Shown: positions 17,771-26,175 of the stretch, in pieces | How positions within the stretch are numbered: position 1 is the stretch's first letter | How the letters are laid out: the number at the start of each line of letters is the position of its first letter | Source: Rhodopirellula baltica SH 1 | GTDB lineage: Bacteria > Planctomycetota > Planctomycetia > Pirellulales > Pirellulaceae | Length of the DNA: 64,000 nt | Direction of reading: 5' to 3' | Assembly (NCBI RefSeq): GCF_000196115.1 | Contig: NC_005027.1 | Location: 5,886,001 to 5,950,000 of the forward strand | Translations under genes and position numbers: made by a program | Notes under the pieces: generated by a model | Told to the model about the DNA's origin: nothing | Seen by the model: the letters and a program-made list of their open reading frames with translations, nothing else | The model's database searches: none

Positions 17771-19128
17771 GCCCGCGACATCTCGATCAAAGTCATCACC
17801 ATGGTCAGTCCGTTGAGCACAAAGTGGACGATGATCGGAGGGATCAACGAACCGGTTTGGCGATACAGATAGCCAAGTCCCAGCGACAAAAAGAACAAGG
17901 GGATGGGGGCCAAGCCTTGGCCCCAGTGCAACAGAGCGAACACGAGACTAGCAACGAAGACGGGCCAGATTGCAGTGGGCGTCCAGTCACTAGAATCCGT
18001 GTGCATTGCCGTGGACGCTGTTGCCACTAGCGGTTCGGTGCCTGCGGCAGTCCCAGGAGCCATGTAGGCAGTTTCGTTGATGTTTGTCGCTTCACGCTGA
18101 AGTTGAAACGCGGGGGCATCATCCGGTGTTTCAATGGGGGCGGCTGATTGCTCAAACGATTGTCGCACCATCGAGAGTCGCCAGTCGGCCAAGCGTTGCA
18201 AGCCGCCCTGCAGCAAGCCTCGGATCCAGAACTCTTCGACCACGGGGGTCACCAGTGCAGTTGTGACAAACAGCAATGCAAACACGGCGTAGTTTGGACC
18301 TGCCTCGGATTCATCCGGTTGAAGTGCGTCCAAGACTGGATGCGAGTACTCCTGCATGAGAGACACCGCGGTCATGATCAACATCGTCGGAGGAAGGATC
18401 ATCAATGCGGATCGAAGCCCGAGACCGATGTCGCCGCGCTTCGGGATCAAACCGATTCGAGAAATGGCGCTGCGATGATTCAAGCAAAGGATCATCAACG
18501 TGATCACCGTGGCCGTTAGCATCCCCAACGTGCTCAGTGTGAGTTGTGGCACGGACAAGCCGGGCGATCCTGCCGCCACGATTTCTTCGGCGTTGTCTTC
18601 CTCAGCGTTGTGCGGTGCGTCTTCGTCAGGTGTGTCTTCGTCAGGTGTGTCTGTTTGATCGGGATTTTCCGCGACCGGATCGGTTGCAACCAAAGGCTCC
18701 GTTTGCGGATATGACAAGTTTTCAGCAGCTTGCGCCACTGGTTTTTCAATCCACCCCGCGGCTTGAAATGCACCCTGCAACAAAGACGAGCTGAATATCA
18801 GTGCTCCAATGAAAACCACAAAGTAGAGGACCGACCAAAAAGGCAGGTGTCGCGATCGGACCGGGACAAAGGCCTTCGCGCCAAACGGACGTTTGCCGTG
18901 ATACAGCAAACGGATCCACTGGGACAGCGAGGTTGCGAATGCAAGCAAGATCAGAAGCGACAAGATCAACAAAGCGATCTCGGGCAGTCCAAGCTCAACC
19001 ACCTCCGTCGATTCACTTGCAATTTCACTCGCGGTAGTCGCATTCGTTGAGTCCACTGGCGCAGTGACATCGGCTTGAGCCAAGAATGAACATGCCCAAT
19101 GTGATGCTGTTGGGAACCCGAAACTCAT
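17767..19128 (-). CDS. CPBP family intramembrane metalloprotease
   Basis: The 453-residue protein is a multi-pass membrane protein with the CPBP (CAAX protease/bacteriocin-processing) motifs: EEFWIR with Glu298, Glu299 and Arg303, then FALLHWGQG with the motif-2 His, and HFVLNGL near the C-terminus. Between the second and third membrane regions is an acidic linker with short tandem repeats (TPDEDTPDED). The role is probably proteolysis or scaffolding in the membrane; the substrate is unknown. The gene is coupled by ATGA overlaps to pgsA upstream and uvrA downstream, so the three form one operon. Confidence 0.85.
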   Translation of the reverse strand: MSFGFPTASHWACSFLAQADVTAPVDSTNATTASEIASESTEVVELGLPEIALLILSLLILLAFATSLSQWIRLLYHGKRPFGAKAFVPVRSRHLPFWSVLYFVVFIGALIFSSSLLQGAFQAAGWIEKPVAQAAENLSYPQTEPLVATDPVAENPDQTDTPDEDTPDEDAPHNAEEDNAEEIVAAGSPGLSVPQLTLSTLGMLTATVITLMILCLNHRSAISRIGLIPKRGDIGLGLRSALMILPPTMLIMTAVSLMQEYSHPVLDALQPDESEAGPNYAVFALLFVTTALVTPVVEEFWIRGLLQGGLQRLADWRLSMVRQSFEQSAAPIETPDDAPAFQLQREATNINETAYMAPGTAAGTEPLVATASTAMHTDSSDWTPTAIWPVFVASLVFALLHWGQGLAPIPLFFLSLGLGYLYRQTGSLIPPIIVHFVLNGLTMVMTLIEMSRA

Positions 19129-19859
19129 TGGGTCGGGAGCTCACTGGATACGGCGCGACGCTTGGCGTCATCTCGTGACGAAGCATTGCTCTTAGTCGTT
19201 GCGACGCGATTGGCGTGTGAGTTGTTGTCAGTGGGCATGGCGTGTGTGGGATCTGGATTGGCGGTGGCAACAGGAGATTCCGCGGGAACTTCCAACCCCG
19301 CGTCGGACTGCATGACACGGGCGGCAATCAAGGTGTAGTCAACACCGGAGTAGACCGTCAGTGCGATGGCTGCCCACAGCAATCCCCATGACGCCCATGC
19401 CAACCACATCGGAACAGGAGTGACAATGTAAGTTAGCAACACGGCAACCACGGCCGCACATTGCAGCACCATCTTCCACTTGCCCAGCCAACTGGCCGAG
19501 AAATCGCCACCAGCACCTTCGATGATCCCACGCAGGCTGGTGACCAACAATTCACGAGCCACCACGATGGTGGCCATCCAAGAAGCAACGGGGCTGTCTG
19601 GGACCGCAACCAAAGCAATGAACGAACCGCAAATGATGATCTTGTCGACGAACGGGTCGAAGATTCGTCCAAGCTTCGTGACTTGCCCGTATTTGCGAGC
19701 CCAGTAGCCGTCCATCCAATCCGTCGACGCCGCGATCAAGAAAACGATCATGGCAGCCAATGGCATTCCCAACGGGATCAACGCCATCACCGCGATCGCC
19801 AACACAAAACGTGCCGACGTCAGTGCGTTGGGAACGTTGTAGATCGAAGGACCAGCCAT
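19125..19859 (-). CDS. pgsA: CDP-diacylglycerol-glycerol-3-phosphate 3-phosphatidyltransferase
   Basis: The 244-residue protein has the complete CDP-alcohol phosphatidyltransferase motif D(x)2DG(x)2AR(x)8G(x)3D(x)3D: Asp47, Asp50, Gly51, Ala54, Arg55, Gly64, Asp68, Asp72. It starts with YNVPNALTSARFVLA, usual for PgsA, and has about five membrane spans. It makes phosphatidylglycerol phosphate in the inner membrane. The polar C-terminal tail of about 60 residues (Ser/Ala/Asn-rich) is longer than in typical PgsA. ATG 19859 matches the family start; the frame is open further upstream without family similarity. The stop overlaps the CPBP gene start. Confidence 0.9.
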   Translation of the reverse strand: MAGPSIYNVPNALTSARFVLAIAVMALIPLGMPLAAMIVFLIAASTDWMDGYWARKYGQVTKLGRIFDPFVDKIIICGSFIALVAVPDSPVASWMATIVVARELLVTSLRGIIEGAGGDFSASWLGKWKMVLQCAAVVAVLLTYIVTPVPMWLAWASWGLLWAAIALTVYSGVDYTLIAARVMQSDAGLEVPAESPVATANPDPTHAMPTDNNSHANRVATTKSNASSRDDAKRRAVSSELPTQ

Positions 19860-19906
19860 GAGGCGACCAAAATCAAAGGGAACAAATGAGCAAGTGGTGA
19901 TTGGTT

Positions 19907-21337
19907 CTAAGTCGCCGCGGCAACCAAATCGTAACCTTGAGAAGCAACGATCTCGCACGGTCGAATTTGCCCGACTTCCACCGGAGAGTCCGGATCAACT
20001 TGCGAGACGTAAATCAAGCCATCGACATCGGGTGCCTCGCTTCGGGTACGGCCGATGAAGACGTTGTCTTGTTCGGGCATCTCCGCATCGATCAAGACTT
20101 CTTCGGTTCCACCCACGCGAGAATCGTTCCAATCAAACGCGATTTGCTGCTGCAGTTCCATCAAATCATCGCGACGTCGCGCGGCCACTTCAGGATCGAC
20201 TCGGTTGGGCAATCTCGCGGCAGGTGTGTCTTCTTCGATGCTGTAGGTGAACACGCCCAGATTTTCAAATCGTGATTCCTGAACGAAGTCCATCAGTTCG
20301 ACGAAGTCCTCTTCGGTCTCGCCGGGGAATCCTGTGATCATCGTGGTTCGCATCACCAACGAATCGATTCGCGAGCGAAGCTTTTGCACGATGTCGGTCT
20401 GCAACGACCGAGTGGTCTTGCGAGCCATTCGTTTCAGCATCTTGTCGCTGGCGTGCTGCAGTGGCATGTCGATGTACGGCACGATTCGTCTAGCGGATGC
20501 CAAGGTATCAATCAGGGCGTCGTCGATGTACATCGGATAGAAATACATCAGCCGAATCCAATCGATCGATTCGATTTTGTCGAGCTCTTTCAGCAACTGG
20601 TTCAGACGAGGTTCGCCGTAGCGATCCATACCATAGTAAGTCGTGTCCTGAGCCACGATGACCACTTCGCGAACGCCGCTGTCACCCAATCGTTTGGCTT
20701 CGTCGATGATCTGTTCGATTGGTTTGCTGAAGTGTTTGCCGCGCATCTTGGGGATCGCACAGAACGTGCACAGCCGATCGCAGCCTTCGCTGATCTTCAG
20801 GTAAGCGAAGTGACGCGGGGTGACGGCCGAACGCATCGCATCGCTGAGCGGATTGACCGCGGCGGGTTTGAATATCGTCCGTTGTTCTTGCAGTCCCGAA
20901 TAGAGTTCATCAACGACCGAAACGATGTCGTTCCGACCGAAGACGCCGACCAAGGCGTCGATGTCGGGCCGAGCCTGCAGCAGTTTGTCTTGTTGACGTT
21001 CAGCCAAGCATCCTGTGACGACGACGTTGCGAAGTTTGCCGTCTCGTTTGAGTGCTAGCATTTCATCGATCGCAGCCATTGACTCATCACGAGCCGAGTC
21101 GATGAACCCGCAAGTGTTGACCACAACGAAGTCCGCTCCGTCGACCGAATCGACCATCCGGTAACCGTCGGCGTCGAGACGACCAAGCATTTGCTCGGTG
21201 TCGACGAGGTTCTTGGGGCACCCCAGCGAAACGACCGCGTACCGCCCCCGCGGTTTGCCCGTTTCCGGATCGATCATCGGGTCGGTGCCCGGTGTAGCGA
21301 CCGTCACGTTGTTCTGCGGGAGAATGGGAAGTTGCAT
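19907..21337 (-). CDS. rimO: ribosomal protein uS12 methylthiotransferase
   Basis: This 476-residue protein is a radical-SAM methylthiotransferase of the RimO type, modifying an aspartate of ribosomal protein S12. The N-terminal UPF0004 domain has [29 protein letters not shown] and VVTGCLAER. The radical-SAM Cys motif is [11 protein letters not shown], followed by MRGKHFSKP. The C-terminal TRAM domain ends near GYDLVAAAT. The order (SLGCPKN rather than the MiaB pattern) and IDxPLQH favour RimO. ATG 21337 was chosen over a TTG one codon upstream. It lies just upstream of pgsA on the same strand. Confidence 0.95.
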
Positions 21338-21542
21338 CAAACGAAATCAGGATCGAGGGTGGAGAAGCGAAATGCCGTAAAAATCAATTCGCAGGATAAT
21401 TCGTGCGTTTTCACGGCAAGCCCTTCATTAGAACACAAACCGGCGTTTTCGCAATTTGCAAACGCGGCCAATCGCGGGCGGCAGATGTCGGCCCAAACGG
21501 AGTGGTGCGGCGTCTTCTCAACCAGAGCCCAAGTGTGGGTGA

Positions 21543-21574
21543 TGCGCTCGCGAAAACCGGTGCGCTCGCGAAAA
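21543..21574. repeat. two tandem 18-base units near the lysS start
   Basis: TGCGCTCGCGAAAA occurs at 21543 and 21561 with an 18-base period; the next bases are CCGG and ACGG. The pair lies just before the lysS start region and could be a binding site or simple duplication. Confidence 0.6.
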
Positions 21575-21587
21575 ACGGCTCCCTTGC

Positions 21588-23228
21588 GTGAATGAGGCGG
21601 CAAATTCACAATCGTCAGCCCGATTGATTGTTTCCACCTTCGCAAGTGCATTTGCCGTGACCGATACGCCTTCCAACGCTGACGACCTTGATTTGACCGA
21701 CCCGCACGCGGCTCGTCGGCACAAACTGGAAGAAATCACCGCGAAAGGCATCGATCCCTGGGGCCAGCGTTTCGACGACCGTTTGCTGGTCAGCGAGTGC
21801 CGCGACCGGATTCCACAAATCCAGTGGCAGCAAAAGGACGGCGAAACAATCGCTCTGCCCGACGTTGAAAGCGACGAAGTCGATTACCGCCAATGGAAAG
21901 CCGACAACGGCCCAGGCGAGGAAATCGGCCCGATCGTTCGCGTTGCCGGACGGATTTTGTTGGCCCGGCCGACCGGCAAGTTGATCTTCATGAATATCCG
22001 CGACTGGACCGGCGACATCCAGATCTTTGTCGGCAAGAAGCAAGTCGGCGACGAAAACTTTGATCTGGCCAAACTGTTTGACCTGGGCGATTTGATCGGT
22101 GTTCAAGGGCGACTGGGCCGCACCAACACGGGCGAGCTGACCGTGTTCGCGGAAGAGCTGTTCTTGCTGACGAAGATGTTGGAAGTCCCGCCGGAAAAGC
22201 ACGCCGGGATGACCAATCAAGACCTGCGTCAACGGATGCGGTATGCCGACTTGGCGTTCAACGATGGCGTGATGCAAACATTCCTCGATCGCACCAAAAT
22301 CATCAAAAGCATTCGCTCGACGCTGGACGACCAAGGTTTCTGCGAAGTCGAAGGCCCGACGCTGCACACCGTTCCCGGTGGCGCCGCTGCTCGTCCGTTT
22401 GAAACGCATCACAACGCGTTGGACATGCAGTTGACCATGCGGATCGCGTTGGAGCTGCACCTCAAGCGATTGATGGTCGGCGGGATGGAACGCGTTTACG
22501 AACTGGGACGCGTCTATCGCAACGAAGGTTTGTCACCACGGCACAACCCCGAGTTCACGATGCTGGAAACCTATCAGGCGTACGGCAACTACGAATCCAT
22601 GATGGATCTGACTGAAAAGATCATCTGTGACGCGATCGAAAAGATCGGCGGCGGATTCAAACGTGAATACAACGGCACGATGTTGGACTTCACTCCACCG
22701 TTCCAGCGTGCGACGTATGCGGAGTTGTTCCAGAAGGCCACCGGCATCGATCCCGCTAACGAAGACGCGGTCAAGGAATACGCCAAGGGGCTGAAGCTGA
22801 CCATCGAAGGCAAACACCCCGATGTGATCCGCAACGAGATCTTCGAAGAGAAGGTCGAAGATTCATTGCAAGGCCCGATCTTCGTGACGGACTATCCCGC
22901 CAGCATTTGCCCGCTAACCAAACGCAAGAAGGACAACCCCGAAATCGCCGAGCGTTTCGAGATGTTCATTTGCGGGATGGAATTGGCCAACGCTTACACC
23001 GAACTGAACGATCCCGACCTGCAAGAAGAGTTGTTCAAGACTCAACTCGAAGGTCAGGACGACGAAGACTCGATGGCCAAAATGGACCACGACTTCGTCC
23101 GCGCGTTGCGTTACGGGATGCCGCCCGCTGGCGGATTGGGGATTGGCATCGACCGCTTGGTGATGGTTCTGACGAACCAAAAATCCATCCGCGACGTGAT
23201 CCTGTTCCCCGTGCTTCGCCCTGAATGA
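21588..23228 (+). CDS. lysS: lysyl-tRNA synthetase, class II
   Basis: The 546-residue protein is a class II LysRS. It has an N-terminal OB-fold anticodon domain (RVAGRILLARPTGKLIFMNI), motif 2 around YRNEGLSPRHNPEFTMLE, and motif 3 GLGIGIDRLVM close to the C-terminus, ending DVILFPVLRPE. It charges tRNA(Lys). The start is uncertain. The longest frame begins with GTG at 21588, but another GTG at 21657 gives a protein starting VTDTPSNADD, closer to where family similarity begins. It is divergent from rimO, with about 250 bases between them. Confidence 0.95.
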   Translation: MNEAANSQSSARLIVSTFASAFAVTDTPSNADDLDLTDPHAARRHKLEEITAKGIDPWGQRFDDRLLVSECRDRIPQIQWQQKDGETIALPDVESDEVDYRQWKADNGPGEEIGPIVRVAGRILLARPTGKLIFMNIRDWTGDIQIFVGKKQVGDENFDLAKLFDLGDLIGVQGRLGRTNTGELTVFAEELFLLTKMLEVPPEKHAGMTNQDLRQRMRYADLAFNDGVMQTFLDRTKIIKSIRSTLDDQGFCEVEGPTLHTVPGGAAARPFETHHNALDMQLTMRIALELHLKRLMVGGMERVYELGRVYRNEGLSPRHNPEFTMLETYQAYGNYESMMDLTEKIICDAIEKIGGGFKREYNGTMLDFTPPFQRATYAELFQKATGIDPANEDAVKEYAKGLKLTIEGKHPDVIRNEIFEEKVEDSLQGPIFVTDYPASICPLTKRKKDNPEIAERFEMFICGMELANAYTELNDPDLQEELFKTQLEGQDDEDSMAKMDHDFVRALRYGMPPAGGLGIGIDRLVMVLTNQKSIRDVILFPVLRPE

Positions 23229-23298
23229 GCGACGGTGTGGCCCCAAGACCTCATGGTTTCGGGGCGACCATCTTCCGGAACAGCAGTGTCACACTGAA

Positions 23299-23517
23299 TC
23301 AAAACAGTGTGTAGATGAACGGTGCGGCGCCGCTGCTGGCCATGATGCTGAGCAAGCCGACCAGCAACAGGGATCCGATCAGCGGGATCATCCACCACTT
23401 CTTGTTTTCCCGCAGGAACATCACGAATTCACGCAGCAGGCCGATGTCCTGCTGCTCCGATTCGCGTTCGAAATCGCTGGAAGACGTGGGCTCGGTGGGC
23501 GTTTTTGGGTCGGGCAT
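23299..23517 (-). CDS. DUF5989 / SxtK-like small membrane protein
   Basis: The 72-residue protein has a soluble start with LLREFVMFLRENKKWWMIP followed by one membrane helix and a C-terminal SSGAAPFIYTLF. This is the pattern of DUF5989 proteins, which include SxtK from cyanobacterial saxitoxin clusters. It lies 7 bases downstream of the SxtJ-like gene and is the last gene of the carbamoyltransferase cluster. The function of the family is unknown; the constant neighbourhood suggests it assists the carbamoyltransferase or its membrane location. Confidence 0.75.
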   Translation of the reverse strand: MPDPKTPTEPTSSSDFERESEQQDIGLLREFVMFLRENKKWWMIPLIGSLLLVGLLSIMASSGAAPFIYTLF

Positions 23518-23524
23518 AGGGAAG

Positions 23525-23932
23525 CTAGAATTGCTTGAAGTACTGGTCGGGCGTGGGCGTTGATTCGCGATCGTTCCAGTTGCTGGAGCGGCCTTCTTGT
23601 TTCAGATTCAGCGGGTCGTGTCCCGTCGCTCTCAAGATCAAAGCGATGGGCGTCAGGACGAGAAAGTAGATCGTTCCAAACAGCAGATGGCCAACACAAA
23701 AGGCGATCGGATAAGTCGCGTATTGCCAGCCGCGAATGATCGGTTGCTGGGAAGCGGTCCACGCATAGTAGACAGCGGCTACGACGAGTCCCGCGACCAA
23801 CAAGACGATGTTGAGCCATTGTCCGAAGTCGCTCAGCAAAAACGAAGCGATGATCAGGAGTAGGCCCAGCGACAGTCCAAACCATCGACGCATGGACGTC
23901 GATGGGGGAGCATCGAGATCGATTAGTGGCAT
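23525..23932 (-). CDS. SxtJ-like membrane protein
   Basis: The 135-residue protein starts MPLIDLDAPPS and has about three hydrophobic segments, then FLVLTPIALILRATGHDPLN and a C-terminus PDQYFKQF. The start, the TPIxLxxRxxGxDPL motif and the YFxQF end match the SxtJ family. In cyanobacterial saxitoxin clusters SxtJ is of unknown function and sits beside the carbamoyltransferase SxtI, as here. It lies between the carbamoyltransferase (10 bases upstream) and the SxtK-like gene. Confidence 0.75.
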   Translation of the reverse strand: MPLIDLDAPPSTSMRRWFGLSLGLLLIIASFLLSDFGQWLNIVLLVAGLVVAAVYYAWTASQQPIIRGWQYATYPIAFCVGHLLFGTIYFLVLTPIALILRATGHDPLNLKQEGRSSNWNDRESTPTPDQYFKQF

Positions 23933-23942
23933 GTTGGAAAGA

Positions 23943-25772
23943 TCAATCGGGAGCCAGGTTGGACAGGTAGGTTTGACTGGAAACGACTGCGCTTTCGGGT
24001 TGTTCCTCGCGAAGCATCAAGTGGTTGCCCACTACCAAAACATCCATTTGGGTCGCCATGAAGCAACGGTAGGCGTCCGCCGCCGTTCGCACGATGGGTT
24101 CCCCTCGAACGTTGAAGCTTGTGTTGATCAGCGCCGGACAACCCGTTTGCCGGTGAAATTCTTTCAGCAAGGAATGGAATCGAGGTTGGCGATTTTCGCT
24201 GACGGTTTGAACTCGAGCCGAATAATCGAGGTGTGTGATGGCGGGCAAATCACTTCTGACTTGTCGCACGCGTTCAATGCCTTCGACCGGACTGGTGGGC
24301 TCTTTCCGTCGAGAAGGCAGGACGTCAAACGTGAACAGCATGTAGGGACTGGATGAATCCTGCTTTATCTCAAAGCAATCGCCAGCGAATTCTTCCAAAA
24401 CCGAAGGAGCAAAAGGCCGGAACGATTCGCGGTATTTGATCTTCAGGTTCATGGTCGACTGCATCTCTGTGTTGCGAGGGTCGCCCAGGATGCTGCGGTT
24501 TCCAAGTGATCGCGGGCCGAACTCCATGCGTCCCTGGACCCAACCGACCACCTTTCCTTCTGCCAGCAAGCCTGCGACACGTTGGTCAAGCTCAGCCGAA
24601 TTGTCGAATGTCTGGACGACGGCACCTGACCGAACCAAGGCATCGAGTTCGATGCATTCATCGATGGGCGGTCCCAGCAACGATCCTTGCTGGGCGTCTT
24701 GCGGATTCGCTGTTCGCGAATTTCCGAGCAGTCGGTGCCAGATCAGCCAGGCGACTCCCAGGGCACCGCCGGCGTCCCCTGCCGCTGGTTGAACCCATAT
24801 GTTTTCAAAAGGTCCTTCTCGCAGCAGCCTTCCGTTTGAAACGCAGTTGAGTGCAACTCCGCCGGCCAAGCAAAGTGAATCACTTCCAGTTTGACGGTGG
24901 ACATGGGAGGCGAGCTTTAAGATCACTTCTTCCGTCACGACTTGGATACTTGCCGCGATATCCATGTCGACTTGCCGGACCAGTGACTCTGGATCTCGGC
25001 GAGAAATGCCCAACAGGCGTTCGAGTTTTTTGCCGGTCATTCGAAGGGTATGAGCGAACGTGAAGTAGTTCATGTTCAGCTCATAGCTTCCGTCCTCGTT
25101 CAAACGAATCAACTCTTTGCGAATGACATCCGCGAACGTTGGTTCGCCATAGGGGGCGAGTCCCATCAATTTGTATTCGCCTGAATTGACTCGGAAGCCA
25201 CAAAAGTAGGTGAAGGCTGAATAGAGCAAGCCGAGTGAATGGGGGAACCGGATGTCTTGTTTCAGTTCGAGCTTTTCTCGATTGCCAATTCCCCAGCTGG
25301 TCGTGGTCCATTCGCCGACACCATCCACCGTCAGGATTGCCGCTTCGTCAAACGGGCTGGGATAGAAAGCACTTGCCGCGTGTGATTCGTGATGTTCGCA
25401 AAAGACAATCCGCCGTTTGGTTTTGCCACCGAGATGTCGGCGGATTTCGCGGGGGATGTGCAGTTTAAGTTGCAACCATGGCGGCATCGCTCGTGAAAAC
25501 GAACTGTATCCGCATGGGGCATATGCCAGGTAGGTTTCCAGCAACCTTTCAAACTTCAGCAGTGGCTTTTCGTAGAACCCGACATAGTCGATGTCTGAAA
25601 CGCTGGCGCCAATTGACTCCAGGCATCCTGCCAATGCCTCGCTCGGGAATGCCGAGTCGTGCTTCTTCCTCGTAAAGCGTTCTTCGCTTGCAGCAGCGAC
25701 CACAACGCCATCGTTGATCAAGGCGACGGCGGAGTCGTGGTAGAAGGCAGAAACGCCAAGGATGAGTGTCAT
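23943..25772 (-). CDS. carbamoyltransferase, NodU/SxtI type
   Basis: The 609-residue protein is a NodU/CmcH-type O-carbamoyltransferase. It starts ILGVSAFYHDSAVALINDG and has SEERFTRKKHDSAFP, the metal-binding region EHHESHAASAFYPS (His127, His128, His131) and SLCLAGGVALNCVSNGR. The C-terminal domain has VVGWVQGRMEFGPRSLGNRS and ALINTSFNVRGEPIV. Such enzymes make carbamoyl-adenylate from carbamoyl phosphate and ATP, then carbamoylate a hydroxyl of a sugar or natural product. Together with the two genes downstream it gives the SxtI-SxtJ-SxtK gene set. No other saxitoxin genes are present, so the acceptor is unknown. Confidence 0.9.
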   Translation of the reverse strand: MTLILGVSAFYHDSAVALINDGVVVAAASEERFTRKKHDSAFPSEALAGCLESIGASVSDIDYVGFYEKPLLKFERLLETYLAYAPCGYSSFSRAMPPWLQLKLHIPREIRRHLGGKTKRRIVFCEHHESHAASAFYPSPFDEAAILTVDGVGEWTTTSWGIGNREKLELKQDIRFPHSLGLLYSAFTYFCGFRVNSGEYKLMGLAPYGEPTFADVIRKELIRLNEDGSYELNMNYFTFAHTLRMTGKKLERLLGISRRDPESLVRQVDMDIAASIQVVTEEVILKLASHVHRQTGSDSLCLAGGVALNCVSNGRLLREGPFENIWVQPAAGDAGGALGVAWLIWHRLLGNSRTANPQDAQQGSLLGPPIDECIELDALVRSGAVVQTFDNSAELDQRVAGLLAEGKVVGWVQGRMEFGPRSLGNRSILGDPRNTEMQSTMNLKIKYRESFRPFAPSVLEEFAGDCFEIKQDSSSPYMLFTFDVLPSRRKEPTSPVEGIERVRQVRSDLPAITHLDYSARVQTVSENRQPRFHSLLKEFHRQTGCPALINTSFNVRGEPIVRTAADAYRCFMATQMDVLVVGNHLMLREEQPESAVVSSQTYLSNLAPD

Positions 25773-26175
25773 GGCAGCAGTTTAGTTAGACCTTCCGTCC
25801 AGACAACTGGCCGCTGCCGCGAACCCTTTTGTTCGACGGTCAATGCAAGTTGAGCTCGAGTGGTGAAATGTTTCGATGTCTTGCTGAATCGAAGGACGTA
25901 GGCAACGGCTGATTTGCAACCAGCCAAGTGTTGCTATCGAAGGATAAAGAAATGATATCAAAACCACCGCAGTAGCTTTGCGGTCACCAGCAGAGCCTGG
26001 AGATTCGCCGTGCTTCAATCCCTACGATCCACAGAGATTGACATGGGTGCCGGCGATTCGGAATCACTTGCACTCGAATCCGCGAGGTCGATCAAACCGT
26101 GTACCAAAATTGTGTCGACGACGCGCAGTTCCATGCGCATTCATTGCTTGAGGTGTAAGGCAATGCGTCTGATCA
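25773..26175. other. gap between divergent carbamoyltransferase and Amt-kinase genes
   Basis: About 400 bases with no supported gene; both flanking genes read outward, so promoters for each probably lie here. A small hairpin CCGCA/TGCGG is present near 25970. I looked for a sigma-54 promoter in front of the ammonium sensor and found no correctly spaced GG/GC pair. Confidence 0.5.

Noticed and set aside
25773-26175. sigma-54 promoter for the Amt-kinase gene
   Set aside because: A GGCA and a TTTGCA element occur near 25905 but the spacing between the GG and GC pairs is too long.
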